Origin: Sciurus carolinensis
Taxonomy: Eukaryota > Chordata > Mammalia > Rodentia > Sciuridae
Direction of reading: 5' to 3'
Length of the DNA: 64,000 nt
NCBI RefSeq assembly: GCF_902686445.1
Contig: NC_062224.1
Coordinates: forward strand, 52,327,156-52,391,155
Part shown: piece after piece, positions 1 through 12,810 of the stretch
Numbering within the stretch: the first letter of the stretch is position 1
Layout: each line of letters starts with the position of its first letter
Translations under genes and position numbers: made by a program
The notes under the pieces: model-generated
Database searches by the model: none
Told to the model about the DNA's origin: nothing
Seen by the model: only the letters and a program-made list of their open reading frames with translations

Positions 1-840
1 ACCTAAGGCTTTTCTTCCTACTCAGAACACAAATCATAGGGGTTCATTGGAAATTCTCCATTAAAAAAATTGTAATGTCTAATATTTCAGACTACTCAAC
101 AATGCATACAACATCGAGCAACATCATAAGTGATAATAAAGCAAACACTTAGGCAACCATGACCCAGGCTGATAAACATAGCATTAGAATGACTTGGAAG
201 TCTCTTGGGTCCCTCTCCCTGTTGCACTTTCCTTCCTACCCCAGGGCAGTGCCTGAATCCTGAGTCTAGTAGGAACCACTCTTCCATCTCTTAGGGTCAC
301 AGAAGATGTCTTAAAACAGGCTTCCCTATTCCAAAGTCATGAAATTATGCTTTTCTAGATGCTTCATACTTTTGCTTTCATATTTAGTTCTTTAATCCAC
401 CTGGAATTGATTTCTGTGTATGGTATGAGATAGGATCTTGTTTTATTTTCCCTATCTGAATAAGGATTATTTTAGCATGATTTATTAAAATGTCAGTTCT
501 TCCCCCCATTAATCAGCAATATTGCCTATGTCATATATTTAATGGCAATAGCTGTGTATTTAGACCCCGTTCTATACCATTGTCCTAATTTTTAAATTTC
601 TGGGTCCGTGCCACATAATCCTAATTTTATTTTATTCTATTTATTTTCTTAAAGATTTTCTCTTTTTTTCTTTTTAGATATACATGACAGTAAGTAAATT
701 TTGACATATTATACATACATAGCTAATTATAATTTTAAACCATATCCTGTTATCTGGTGGGGATAGCTTTCCTAGACATCTCCTTGGCTATATTTGACCT
801 TTTATCCTTACATATAAATTTAGACTCTGCTTATCAAGTT

Positions 841-875
<35 letters not shown>

Positions 876-887
876 CACACACACACC
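841..887. repeat. (AC)n microsatellite
   Basis: About 23 AC units with one AA interruption near 860. Confidence 0.95.
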
Positions 888-1199
888 CTATTGGGATTCC
901 TTTGAATATGTAAATCAATTTTGAGAATATTTTCTACCCCATGAGCATAGTACATTTCTTCCATTTACTTAGGAATTTTTTCCCTGTTTTTTTAATAAAG
1001 ATAGAAAAAATAGTACTTTTAGAATGTTTGTGTTGTGCTTTCTTTTAACTTTTCATTATGCTTTATTGCCTGGAAAATTTTCCACATGAAATTAATTAAA
1101 ATATTTTTAAATGTAGGGAGAAGTTATAATAATGAAGAATTAAAATTTATACAGCCTTTCCTTATGTCTCTATAAGGCATCTTCATTTAGCATTGTTAT

Positions 1200-1600
1200 T
1201 CATTTAATGCTTTATTTATTTGAATTTTATATATTCAAGGTGTACAAAATGAGATTTGTATATAAATATGCATAGAGAAATGATTACTACAAACAAAGTA
1301 ACATACATATTAACTTCCGTTGTTACACCACTGTTTTATAATAAGAACACCTAAATTCAACTCAGCAAATATTCAATACATAACAGTATTACTAAGCCCA
1401 GTCTCCACGCTGTACTACTAGGTGTCTATTCTTGATTCTGCCTACCTGTAAATCTGTGTACCTTGACCTGCTTCTCCCATTTCCTCCTCCTCACCACTTC
1501 TGGAAACCATCACTCAACTCTGTTTCCATTTATTCAACATTATTAGTGCTTTTAAACAATTTTTATGCTACTCTAATTGGCATCTTTTTAAAAATTTGTG
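1200..1600. mobile_element. Probable old L1 3'-UTR-like insertion
   Basis: A block with the flavour of old L1 3' UTRs (ATTCAAGGTGTACAA start, ATGATTACTACAA, a CCATTTCC pyrimidine segment, CTGTTTCCATTTATTC end). It interrupts the older L1 fragment around it. Family assignment rests on memory of such tails, so confidence is low. Confidence 0.35.
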
Positions 1601-2699
1601 ACCTTTATTTTTAGAGCAGTTTTAGGTTCACAAGAAAAAGGCATCTGAATTTTATTTTCTAAATCTTCACAACAGTACATAAAAAGGTTTATATGTTGAT
1701 ATTACATACATAATCTTGACAAAATTTTTATTCACTCTAGTAAGTTTTCTACAGATTCTTTTGGATTGCTCATAAACAATCATAGCATCTGCAAAGATAG
1801 CAATCTTGTTTCTCCCTTTAAAATTCCCAACATGCAAATATAATAATGTTTGAAGAGATGGAAGTGCTTATTACCCTAATTTGTTTATCCCACATTATGT
1901 ACATGCATCAAATTATCATAAAGTGTCCAATAAAGATGTACAAAGATATTGTAATAAGAAATAAAAGTAAATTATTTAACCAATAATCATATATAATTTA
2001 AAAATTCTTATATTCTTATTTATTTTTCTTGCATTACTGTACCAGGACATTTAGTTCAATGATGAATAAAAATTGTGATAGCTCTTCCATTGTTATTCAT
2101 TGCAAAAGAAACATTTTCACTTTTTCACCATTAAGAATGTCTGTGGCAGGATTTTTTTTTTGGTTTACTTTATCATGTTAAGGAATTCTAACTTTAGAAG
2201 AATTTTTAAGATCATAAATGATATTCAATTTCATTATTTTCTACTGTCATTAAAATAATCACACATTTCCCTTTAATCTGATAATTGAGAAAATTACATT
2301 AGTTAGTGTTTACATTAATTAATGCTGGAGCCAGCTTTGCATTCCCAGAAGAAACAAAGTTGGCTGTGCTGCTGGATTTGGCTGACCACTACATTGTCTA
2401 GAATTTTTGTATCTGTAACTATAGAATTATTGGCCAAAATTTTCCTGTCTCCTACTGTCTTTGGTAGGTTCTGGAATCACAATGTTGAAAGCCTCATAAC
2501 TTGAGTTGGAGAGCATTCCTGTTCTTCCTATTCTCAGAAACAGTTTTGTGAAATTGGAATTATTTTCTCTTGACCGTCTGGTAGAACTTGCCATTGAAAC
2601 TATTTCACTACATTTAAGTTTTTTTGATGACTCGTCCATTTATTTGAAGTATGTAACATTATTTAAGAAAAGTTTGATTTTTATAGTATTATTCTCACT

Positions 2700-4049
2700 C
2701 CCTCACTATAAATGATTTCACATAAAGCATTTTTTTTATTAGTAACCATAAAGGCAGTCACAGGAAAGCCTTCAGCTTGCTCATTTTGGAGTCTAGAGCT
2801 CTGGTTCTGGAAGGTCAGAGGGACGATGAGATAGATCCACCCAGAAATAAGAGCAGATGAGCACCAGAGAGATGGAGGCCACCTTCCTTAGAGAACAAAA
2901 AATGCAGTTTCTAAGGTTGTAGACTGCATAAATCTCAGTTTACTACCCCAAGAGAAAGGAGGTTTCAGACTCACCTACCCAACTCCTCTTACAAAGAAAG
3001 CACTGGCCACCACTAGGCTAGGGAGCCATCCTGTTTAACTGTAACACTAACCTCCTTTGTTCTTCTCTTCATTTATTAGATTTCAAATTGCTTGAGCAAT
3101 TGACATTAATATTTCTGTGCAATGCCCATAATTCCCCCGTAAATCAGACCAGTTTCAATGTATAAGCATGGAAATTGATCTCCAAAATCAATTAAGCAAC
3201 TCCAAATAACAAGGCTGCAGAGCCAAGATCTGAACCTAAGGCCCCTGGAATTGGAAGGACCTTCAGAAATCATTTTGTGGCCTCTATGTTCTGCTGGGAA
3301 GGTCAAAGATGCACATCTTGCAAGGGCCAGAGTTGTGACCCAAGCAAAGGACCTGACTCCTGAGCCAGGTTCCATTACCTGGAAGGATTTCCCCAACTGG
3401 AGTCACTTGATTGATACTTTTCAAAACCTATTACAGTGTGACAAACTTGCCTTTGTGCAAAGACTGTAAGGAGACAGTTTTAGTTCTCTCTGTAAGTAAT
3501 GGGAACATTTCCCCGTGTAATGACCCCTGGTGAAAAGGCAGAAATGTACATTTCCTCATGTTGTAAGTTCGTGTGGAAAGTGGCCTCAAATCAACAGGAA
3601 GAAATTGCTTGGTCACAAGTGAGTACTTCATGTTCTAAATCTATCTGAGTTGAAAAAGAACTTTTTAAAGCATTGGCTGGATTCTGTTTCTCTGATGCTT
3701 TGAGGTTTCAGAGCGTTTTCTCCATGCTGTTGATTTTCTCCCATTCCGCAAACCTTTATTGAGCTCTGACTGCTGTGAATGCTTACAAAACCCCCGCTGT
3801 GTGTCGAGGGACAGGTACATATGAAACCTCTGTGGTGCATGACAGGGATGTCACACGTGAGGGAGTCTTCTGGGGTGGGGAGCAGGAGAGCAGCAGCACC
3901 GTGTGCACAAACACTGGGAGCAGCAGTGTGAAGATGCTGGCGCTGGCCATGGGCAACTGTGAGTTCCCCTCAGGAGGAAAGCAGTGGAGCCCCGTGGGGA
4001 GCAGCATGGCGGGTGCACCGTGGGTGAGGGACGGGCGCCATGGATGGTG
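2700..4049. other. No recognised feature
   Basis: Unique-looking sequence. Open frames here are short (under 100 codons), overlap on both strands and show no family resemblance. Confidence 0.5.
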
Positions 4050-4235
4050 GCCCTCAGTCTGAGTTCCAAGGCTGCCATTTATGAGCCATGTGACCTTTAG
4101 TGTTGTGTTCTTTTACTTCCCTCTGCCTTGGTTTCCCCATAAAGAAAGAACAGGACGAAGCTCATAAGGAGGTTGTGAGACTCAACAGATACGGCACTTA
4201 GCAGAATATTGAGTGCGTGGCAAAGCTCACCAGCT
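4050..4235 (+). mobile_element. MIR SINE
   Basis: Carries the MIR core order on the plus strand: ATGAGCCATGTGACCTT, then CCTTGGTTTCCCCAT, then GGAGGTTGTGAGA and GGCACTTAGCAGA. Ancient tRNA-derived SINE common to mammals. Confidence 0.75.
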
Positions 4236-4450
4236 CCTTCTGCAGAAGACCCTGAGCAGCTGGAGGAGGTTGGCCAGTTTAGGACCACAGCTTCCATGAC
4301 AGATAAGTCGGACCTTATTATAGGGACAAGGGAGGTTTCTGAGCAAGGTGGTGATATGCTCAGATCTGTGATTCAGAAAAGAACTGTCATTTGATGAAAG
4401 GAGAAAGAGAAGAGAGGAAGTGAGCCTTCCATTAGTCAATGCTTTGCTCT

Positions 4451-4452
<2 letters not shown>

Positions 4453-4528
<76 letters not shown>

Positions 4529-4557
4529 GACAGAGAGAGACAGAGAGAGAGAGAGAT
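4453..4557. repeat. Compound (GT)n-(GA)n microsatellite
   Basis: About 16 GT units run directly into GA units with CAGAGA variants. On the top strand the GA half is a homopurine tract. Confidence 0.95.
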
Positions 4558-4645
4558 TGATTTCCTCTATAGAATGCCCCTGATTCCGGAAGCCTTGACT
4601 TCCTTACTTGCTGGAAGCTGGAACTCAGGGCCTGCTACTCGTTGC

Positions 4646-4683
4646 TGAATGAATGAATGAATGAATGAATGAATGAATGAATG
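4646..4683. repeat. (GAAT)n tetranucleotide repeat
   Basis: Nine near-perfect units. Confidence 0.95.
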
Positions 4684-4724
4684 GTGGCACTGTGATTCTC
4701 ACAAGAAAACACAGCTATGAACAG

Positions 4725-4830
4725 GAAGAAGATGGCAGTCCATTTCACAGATGAGGGGACCTGAACATCAGGAGACTCGGTGACTTCCTCACTGCCCCAC
4801 AGTGAGAAGCAGCACTGGGACTGGAGAAGG
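4725..4830 (-). mobile_element. MIR SINE fragment
   Basis: CATTTCACAGATGAGGGGAC followed by a GTGACTTCCTCACTG-CCCACAG block is the reverse complement of the MIR 3' half. Confidence 0.6.
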
Positions 4831-6104
4831 GGACTTTCTACTCTGGGTGCAGGAACCTATCATTCCAAATGAACCGGTTCAAACATAATATTACTACTGA
4901 TGACTTAAATTAACAAGAACAGAAGACTAGGGTCATGGGGGGGTCTAAGACCAATGGAGCAAATAGACATAATGACTTTGACAACAGTAAATAAATGAAT
5001 TCAATTCTAATTAGTAAGTTAGAAAGTTCTGTGACACACACTAGATGGCAGCATCGGGCATCACTTTAAGGACCTGCAAGGAGCAGCTGCCTCATCCCTT
5101 CACTGAGGTTCTGTCTAGGTCAAGCCCTGGGCGAGCGCTGGATTCCATTACTTTATTTAAGCATCAAAATCATTTAATACTAAAATCATTTAGAACTTAA
5201 ACATCCTAGTGGAAGGATCAAATCCCAAGTTGCAGGATCCTTGTGTCACCAACCTTTCTCCTATGAGAGCAGGCAGGGAGAGAGGGAAGGGAAATGTGCT
5301 CCCTTGTCCTCTCCAGAGGCTGAGTTTGGTGGCCTCTCTGTCACTGAAGAAGTCCCTCTGGAGAAGCCTTGTTTCTAGAAGCCTCTGAGCTGGGAGTTCT
5401 TCCCTAGTTAGGAAGGTGTGGCAGAGGCTCTGGCTTCCTCTGGGCATTTGGATGGACTGAGTACATCTACAAGCACCTCTAGCAGGCCCTCCTTCCTGGC
5501 CCTCTAACTCCCTGTCCTAGGCACACTGGTGACTGGCCACACGTGCTAGTGCTCAGGCTCTTTCCAGGACCTTTGATGAATAGCTAATGTTTATAGAGGA
5601 CCTACTATGTGACAGGTATTATGCCCCAAACACCTACCTCCAGCCCCACGTGCTTCATTCCAAACAACACATCAGCTCCCACTTTCCTGTTTCAGGTTCC
5701 TTGGGGCTCCTGACTCACTGCCCCAAGCCTGGTCTCCTCCCTTCTCACACAGAAAGGGCTTGTTTTGTTTGCTCAGGAATGCATTAAGGTGTGTCTGTCA
5801 CATGGTAAGAGGGACGTGTGTTTTCTCTCCCCAGGCAATAGTATGATGGAACTTTAACATGGAAAAATGGTGGTTGGATTTTAAAAATCCCAACCTTCAG
5901 GCTTTTAGATGAGGAACTTGGGAGATAGGTAGATGTTATGGCTTCAAATCACACTAAGTGGCAGTGTCTTGCCTAGCATGTCCCTTACTCTGTGTGTTGC
6001 TCACATGAACAGCATAGCTCTTTGGCAGTTCTGCCAGTGATTGGACCCTTGACTATGTTGAGCATCATAAAAACAACATACAAAAGAGTAGTAAAAAATA
6101 ACAA

Positions 6105-6297
6105 TAACCACTAGTATTTATTAAGTGTTTTATGTGGATTAACTCCTTTAACTCTTACAACTCAGTGGAGCAGGTATAATCATTATGACAACTTGGCACA
6201 TGAAGAAACTAAGGTCAGAGAATTTACTTTTCCTTGATCACAAAGTCAGACACTGGTGGCACTAAGATTGAAATCCAAGTTCTCTGCTTCTAGAGAC
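6105..6297 (-). mobile_element. MIR SINE
   Basis: Reverse-oriented MIR: TATTTATTAAGTGTTTTATG, then an AACTCCTTTAACTCTTACAA block, ATGAAGAAACTAAGGTCAGAG, then a TTGATCACAAAGTCAG block. Confidence 0.8.
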
Positions 6298-6396
6298 TGA
6301 GCTCCTAAACTTACTCCACGGTCCACTCAATTTCTGCCCCAAATCCAATGTGAATTGTGCTTGACCTCGGTTATAGAAAGCAGCCCCTTGCCTTAT

Positions 6397-6397
<1 letters not shown>

Positions 6398-6440
<43 letters not shown>
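6398..6440. repeat. (CA)n microsatellite, left partner of a facing pair
   Basis: About 21 CA units, facing a (TG)n array 140 bases downstream. Confidence 0.95.
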
Positions 6441-6443
<3 letters not shown>

Positions 6444-6579
6444 CAGTCTTTGTTGAAGGAGAGCAGCCCCAAACCCCCAAACACCTCCCCAGGCAGTGAC
6501 TGGAGAAAGGAAGGAACAGACACCTGGAATTGAGTGTTGCCTTTGCCTTACTGTGTTTGCTCTTAAGCAAAATAATGCA

Positions 6580-6587
6580 GTGTGTGT

Positions 6588-6630
<43 letters not shown>
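6580..6630. repeat. (TG)n microsatellite, right partner of a facing pair
   Basis: About 25 TG units with one TATG variant. It is reverse-complementary to the (CA)n at 6398-6440. Confidence 0.95.
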
Positions 6631-6631
<1 letters not shown>

Positions 6632-6639
6632 TGAGCAGT

Positions 6640-7500
6640 GTCCATATTTGTCCATATGGACCTGTGACACAGACAGGATTATGATACTTTCTTGTGACAA
6701 CTGGACTTGAACTTCCCACATACTCTCTTAGAAAAATATAAATCACCCTTGCCTGGACCCTGCAATGCTTTTTCTTACCCATTTTTGTCAAGACCAACAT
6801 ACAAGGAAGCCCTTAGCCTGCCTAGGACACGTGTTCACCCTCGGGCCTCCCAAGGATGGAAGATCTGCCTCACACAGTTTTCATCTCCATGCTGTCCAGC
6901 ATACCGTGGGTGCTCAGTAAATGTTGGTTCACACAAAATAAAGTGTGAGCCCACCCTAGGGAGAGGAAGGGGTGAGTCACCTCTTGATCCCTGTGGTGCC
7001 TGCTCTTCCACCTCACTGTCCCTTCCACCTCACAGGTCACCTCTTGACTTTTGACTGACCGCAGGATGCCATCAGACTTCCAACTCCCCAATGCCATGGT
7101 AACTCTAAGCCACTTTGGCTCATGCTGACTGGTTCTAATTTGGATTCTTAACCATAAATTCTTGCAGATTTCATGGTTGGGGGAATTATCCTTATCTCCC
7201 TGAATTCCAGGATCTGGTCTGTGAAAGACTCACAAGTCTTCCCCTTCAGTGTAACTTATACGTTTTTTAACATTATTTTGGGCTGCACTTTTCCTAGAGA
7301 TAACAGGTAGTTTGCTGAGGAATGTGATATAACCTGTCCACTTAAGCCAGGCAGGTACATTTCTTCTCAGAAAAGAAAGTATGTGGAGGTCAATACAGTG
7401 GGCCCATTTTATAGAACGATTTCCTTAACCTGTGTTCCTCCCACTTTCATATGTCTGTCCCCTCTCATTGTGGATGATTCTTAATGTGTACTTTGTTTTT
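6640..7500. other. No recognised feature
   Basis: Unique-looking sequence with no exon-like or repeat signature that I could place. Confidence 0.4.
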
Positions 7501-7529
7501 AATATTGTTTTAGATATTGATACTTAATT

Positions 7530-7620
7530 TTATTAATTTATTTAGATGTGGTGCTGAGAATCGAACCCAGTGCCTCACACATGCTAGGCAAGTGCTCTAC
7601 CACTGAGCCCCAGCCCCACC
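7530..7620 (-). mobile_element. ID SINE (sciurid type)
   Basis: GTGGTGCTGAGAATCGAACC, then GCTAGGCAAGTGCTCTACCA and CTGAGCCCCAGCCCC: the reverse complement of the tRNA-Ala-derived ID element, with A and B boxes recognisable. Confidence 0.9.
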
Positions 7621-8034
7621 CTAAATGTGTATTTTCTACTTAAAATATTACTAAATTAGATATCTTTATTACAAACTGGGAAATAAACTTGAAAACTGGG
7701 AGGTAGTATCACAGGAGAAGAGGTGCCCCTGAAGAAGAGTCTGAAAAGTTTCCAGAAAGAAATAACTGGACTCAGAATCAGCAGGGTGCTCAGCATCCAT
7801 TACAGAAAGTAATCTCAGCATGCACCAGTCAGAAGTGTAGACAGAGGTTGATTTAGGAAGCAGAGGCACATTCAAGGGAGATGTGAGCTATCTTCAGCAT
7901 GAGAAGCAGCAACTCTCTGGGGTCAGGTATTCATATTTATAAAGGGACTGTTGCTGGGGACTGGAGTAGAGGCAGAGATAGGGAAGAGTTAGGGCAGAGT
8001 TCAGCAGTTTCTTGCCAGTTTTCCTCGTGCTTGT

Positions 8035-8210
8035 ACGTTGTACCCTCGTGTTACTTTTTCTTTGTGGTGATTGGAATTGAACCCAGCAGCTCATTATGAC
8101 TGAACTACAGCCCCGGCCCCTCTTCCATTTTTTTTTTTTTTTTTTTTTGAGACAGTGTGTCACTGAGTTGCTCAGGGTCTTGATAAATTTCTAAGGCTTT
8201 CTCTAATTGA
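8035..8210 (-). mobile_element. B1-ID dimer SINE
   Basis: An ID-like half (GATTGGAATTGAACCCAGCA) is followed by a T tract and the B1 half (TTTGAGACAGTGTGTCACTG). Minus orientation, diverged. Confidence 0.8.
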
Positions 8211-8539
8211 AGACATAGGTCAATGGCTCAGGTTGGTTTGTTCAGGAGTTGGAACAGTTCATGGCACTTTCTGCCCATGAATGGTCATGATTGCTTCCTT
8301 TAAGACTCAGTGTCTCTCTGTCTCCCTTTTTGTATCCGCAAATTCTTATCTCAACAGGATGAGAGTGGAATAAAATACTTTGACTTTTCTTTCTTCTTTG
8401 TGAAAAGAATTAAAGTGTAGAATAGTTTTATATTTAGCTAGAAAGATGCTAGAGAATACTTTGCTTTAACAAGTATGCTATTAAATGAATTAATGAAATA
8501 ATTAAAGAAAGAATTGTGTCTTTAAATTTAGGTTCTGGA

Positions 8540-8615
8540 AGTTGGGGATGTAGCTCAGTGGTAAAGCACTTGTATAGTTTGTGGGAGGCCCTAGATTCCA
8601 TCCATAGCACTATAA
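8540..8615 (+). mobile_element. ID SINE
   Basis: GTTGGGGATGTAGCTCAGTG with the later GAGGCCCTAGATTCCATCC, plus strand, mutated B box. Confidence 0.85.
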
Positions 8616-8809
8616 GTAATCATTATCATCATTATTGTTATTATTATTATTAAGGAACTGGACCTTAACTAGAAGTGGCATTATTTCTGGGAATAAAAAT
8701 CAGAGTCTTTGAATTGAATTAGCATTAAAAAATGGCCTTGCTACTCCTTATGAGAACATTATAAGATAGATAAAAATAAATATATAAATATATAAATATC
8801 TATGCTATT

Positions 8810-8986
8810 TATATGGGGGTATAGGGAATTGAACCCAGGGTCACTCTACCACTGAATTACATTTCTAGCCTCTTTTAGTTTTTATTTTGAGTTGGGGGTT
8901 GCTCAGGCTGGCCTCAAACTTGGAATCTTCCTACCTCAGCCCCCTAAGGAGCTGGGATTACAGGCATGTGCCACTGTCCCTGGCTA
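8810..8986 (-). mobile_element. B1-ID dimer SINE
   Basis: GGGAATTGAACCCAGGGTCA at the left and GCTGGGATTACAGGCATGTG at the right identify a minus-strand ID-B1 composite. Confidence 0.9.
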
Positions 8987-9029
8987 AAATAATTTGTCAT
9001 AGTTGTTAGTACAAATTCTATAATACTTG

Positions 9030-9445
9030 TTATGGTTTGAATATAAAATGTCCCCAAAGCTCCTGTAAATGAAGAAATATTCAGAGGTGAAATGATTGCA
9101 TTATGAGAACTGTAACCTAATCAGTCCATCCTAGTTGGAATGGACTAACAGGTGGAAACTATAGGCAGGCGGGTGTGGATGGAGGGCCACTGGGGGTGTG
9201 CCCTATCAGGATGTATCTTCTTTGTGGCAGGTCCCCACTCCTCTCTGCTTCCTGACCCAGCCATGAGCTGAGCAGCTTTCCTCCACTGGACCTTCCCCAA
9301 TGATGTGCTGCCTCATCTTGGGCCCAGAGAAATGGAGTCAGCCACCTGTGGAATTAAGACCTGTGAGCCCCAAATAAACTTTTCCTCCATTAAGTTGTTC
9401 TTGTCAGTTATTTAGGTCACAGCAATGAAAAACCTCACTAAACCA
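9030..9445 (+). mobile_element. Solo LTR, MaLR-like
   Basis: Starts TGTTATGGTTTGAATATAAA and ends with a GTGAGCCCCAAATAAAC polyadenylation region and CTCACTAA, about 415 bases, no internal coding sequence. The structure (TG start, late AATAAA) fits a solo LTR of MaLR type. A second member lies at 29160, sharing the GAGCTGAGCAGCTTTC-type block. Confidence 0.6.
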
Positions 9446-9995
9446 CAATTATATGTATACATATTAGATATCAACAATTATATAACTTTTTTGATCACAT
9501 TACTCATATTTTGGTTAAATGCTCATTGAAATATAATACACTCAAATTGCACAAAAAATAAATGAAGTGTGCAGCTCAATGATTTTATACAAAGTGAATA
9601 TGCTGTGAAACATGACCAGATTATGACATAAAATATTAATACCGTAGAAGCTCTCTTATGTCTCTTCACCATTATTATCTTATAGAAAAAGAGAACACCT
9701 CTTTTACTTCTATCTTCATAATTTTGCCTCTTAAAACTTCATATAAATGGAATCATTCATTCCTTTAACATTACCTCTGTAAATGTAATGGTTTTGTTGT
9801 GTATGATGTATACATTCTTTTTCATACTATGTATTATTTCATTTTATCTTCCATTATGTCAATAACAAAATTGATCTGTTCACTGGGTTTCTGGTATATA
9901 TTCTAGTTTTGAAAAATTAAAAATAAAGCTACAATAAACATTTTTGTGTATGTCAATGGAATTACTGGGTCATACTTTATATATGTACCCAATTG
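9446..9995. mobile_element. Probable ancient L1-derived sequence
   Basis: Has the general word content of old L1M 3' sequence (GAAATATAATACACTC, ATAAAGCTACAATAAACATT, GGAATTACTGGGTCATA). No frame. Weak call. Confidence 0.35.
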
Positions 9996-10009
9996 TGTAA
10001 ATACTGTTA

Positions 10010-10395
10010 TTCAGCTTTATGACGCTTTGACAACATGCCTGAGATAACCGACTTAAAAGGAGGAAAGGTTTATTTTGGCTCAAAGTTTCAGAGGTTTTTA
10101 GTTCATGGTCACTTGGTACTGTTACTCTGAGTCTGTGGTAGCACAATACATTGGTGGGAGCAAATATTGAAGAAGGCCTGTTCATCTCATGGCAGCTGGA
10201 AAGCAAGAGAGAGAATAAGGTCCCGGGGTCTCAATATCCCTTCAAGGTCAATGTCACCGATAACCTAACTTCCTTCCACCAGGCCTCGCCACTTAAAGGT
10301 TCTATCACCTCCCAATCATGCCACCTACTGGGGACCAAGTCTTTAACACATCCAAACTACAGAAAATACTCAAAATGTTTTCCCAAGTGACATTC
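10010..10395. mobile_element. LTR-like interspersed repeat
   Basis: AAGGAGGAAAGGTTTATTTTGGCTC-type start (20-base core GGAAAGGTTTATTTTGGCTC), then TCATGGCAGCTGGAAAGCAA and a CCTCCCAATCATGCCACC block. I recognise it as a dispersed mammalian repeat but cannot name the family. Confidence 0.4.
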
Positions 10396-10539
10396 CCAAT
10401 GTATGCCCTCAGCAGGTGTGAAACTCCCACTGACTCCATAACTTTTCCAATGCTTGCTGTTGCCTTTTTTTTTTTTTTTTTTTTGTCACTGTGGTAGAGG
10501 TTCAGTGGAATTAACTACATCAAGTATTGCATTTGGATT

Positions 10540-12425
10540 TTCTTGATGAGAGATAATGTAGAGGGCTTTCCACAATCATTCATGTGAACATCCACTTTCA
10601 TGTACTTGCCATTTAAATCTTTTCCTCGGCTTTCTGGCAGGTTATCTTTTCCCTATTTCTTAGAAATTTTATCATACATTCTATACATGAGTCCTTTCTT
10701 TACATGTTTCATACTTACCATCTCTCACACTACGGTTTGCCTTTAAACTCTCTCAATGATTTCTGTTAATGTACAGAAGTTTTTCAGTTTTAATGATTCT
10801 CAATGTTTATCCTTATTGTTTTTCAAGAAATTTTTATCTATCTCCAGAGTTAGAGATTTACACATAAGCATCAGTTACTTATGTGTTATATTGTGTGAGG
10901 TAAGGATGGACGAGGTATCTGATTTATTCTGCATGATGTATTTAAAAGGACTCTCCTTCCCCCATTCCATGCTGCAATAGCACTTCATTTTAAATTAGAT
11001 AAATATATGTGAGCAGATGTGTTTCTGGACTCTTTACACAGTGCACTATAATATACTGTTATTTTAATATATATTTTTTAATTTTTAGGAGGACACAATA
11101 CCTTTATTTTATTTTGATGTGGTGCTGAGGATTGAACCCAGGGCCTCAGGCATGCTAGGTAAGCACTCTACACTGAGCCACAACCCCAGCCCCTACTACA
11201 CAGTTTTAATTACTGTAACTCTGAAATATTTTTTAATATCTATTTCTATAAGTGCAATGGCCATAATTGCATTTTTTTCTTTCAAAATTGACTTACCTAA
11301 TCTTTTCATTTTAATAAAAATTTTAAAGTCAGCTTTTCATTTTCCATATAGACAAAGAAAGTCCAGGAGTTTGAAGAGATCATATTGAACCTAAAAACCA
11401 CTTAGGGAAGAATCTACCTTTTCACAATATGAACAGAATTTATTCTTCCACTATTTCAATCATTTAAAATTTGTCTCAATAAGATTTCTAGTTTTATGTG
11501 TATTATATAGTACTAACTATACATGTATTATAGCATAATTTATATTGTTTATTACACCATGTAAATATATAAAAAAATGAACTTGCAAACCTAGACGATT
11601 TAACATACAAAATTTCTCTCATTAATGTTTTATAAGCTTACAAGACTTGTTTATGTTCAACTCTTTTCCTACTTTGCTACAATATATTGAATTTATCAAA
11701 TGCTTTATTGAATCTGTTGAAAGCTGCTTTCTTCCCCTACTTAATTCTATTAGTAGAATTACATTTTTCTCTATTTCCCCTGGTTCTCCTGGAATCAGCC
11801 TAACTCCATCACCATCAATACCCCGATGTTCTGCTGCCGGACCCCCTCCCAGTGCTTGCTCTGGGAACTTCCAGCCATGTTTGAGGGAGGAAACAGCTTT
11901 TGCTTCCTTTGTTATAATAACTTTCAGGTTAAACGGTTAGGTGATCACAGCTCCAAAAATGAGTTTGAAAGTATTCCCACATTTTCTATTCTCTGGAGTA
12001 GTTTCTGAGAGATTGACATTATTTTATCCTGAGATGTTGGAAGAATTGATGAGAAAAGAAATCTGGGTCTAGAGTTGTGTATTGGCAGGGGTTAGGGATG
12101 GTAGAAAGGCTTGCAAGTACAGATTCCCTTTTTAATAAGTAGTAAATTTTTCAGTTTTTCTTCTTATCTTGATTTTAATAAATTTTCATGGTTATTGGAA
12201 GGATTTGTCTGTTTGAACATAACTCTTTACATTTTGCTGTAATTTGTTCATTATATCCTTTAATTAACCTCTTTAATAAGAAGAATCTGTATTCTAGAAA
12301 TTGGTACTTTTCTCTTTTTAATGTCAATATTCTCAGTAGTTTATATTAGAATTTTCAAAGAATCAACATTTGTCTTGATTTTCTTTAAAGTGTATTGCTT
12401 TCATTGAACTCTGCTATTAACTTAT
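10540..12425 (-). mobile_element. Ancient decayed L1 with nested ID SINE
   Basis: Collinear landmarks with the young minus-strand L1: CAGTTTTAATTACTGTAACT near 11204, GAATTTATCAAATGCTTTAT near 11690, GAAATCTGGGTCTAG near 12060. Badly mutated, no frame. An ID element (11100-11195) is inserted in it. Confidence 0.6.
11100..11195 (-). mobile_element. ID SINE
   Basis: GTGGTGCTGAGGATTGAACC and CATGCTAGGTAAGCACTC, minus strand. Confidence 0.9.
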
Positions 12426-12810
12426 ACCATTGTTTCACATAATGAATCCAAGAAAGTGGTTTGCACAATGCCACGGTGGGTCTTCTTGCTCCTTCCAATG
12501 CATATCTGTCCTCATATATTTGCTGACCAAAATGACAGATTTAAAAAGGAATTAATCAATTATGGTTAATGAGGGATCCTATTGCAAAGTCAATGCACAG
12601 CCTTCCCTGGCTTCTCCACAACCCACTAAGATTCTCCATCAATCTCTAGGCTTAATGGTAGTGACAGGGAGACTGGGCATAGAATGTAACTGTCATGTAG
12701 AATCTGACAAATGCAACCTGGTACACTTATCTCCCTCTCCTGAAGGTAAATACCTGACAATGAGTAAAGGGAAAGAGAATGAATCTTCTAGACAGTCAAA
12801 AACCAGATGA
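12426..12810. other. No recognised feature; left flank of the L1
   Basis: Ends CAAAAACCAGATGAGA immediately before the L1. It has no copy of the 16-base target-site duplication found on the other side of this element, and it does not match the sequence that borders the right-arm L1. Confidence 0.6.

Larger units (their letters stand above)
330..2620 (-). mobile_element. Ancient, decayed L1 (ORF2-derived) fragment
   Basis: Landmarks appear in the same order as in the young minus-strand L1 at 34.5-41.4 kb: a segment near 400-450 (Lys-rich ORF2 C-terminal half), the bladder of the RT domain near 1780, a TTTTTCACCATTAAGAAT match at about 2118, a TTGCATTCC block near 2338 and a segment ending near 2520. 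The match is patchy and heavily mutated, no reading frame survives, and unrelated sequence interrupts it at about 1200-1640. This is a mammalian L1M-age remnant read by collinearity, not by alignment. Confidence 0.6.

Noticed and set aside
6262..6800. 127- and 135-codon frames with His-Thr and Cys-Val repeats
   Set aside because: Translations of the CA/TG microsatellites.
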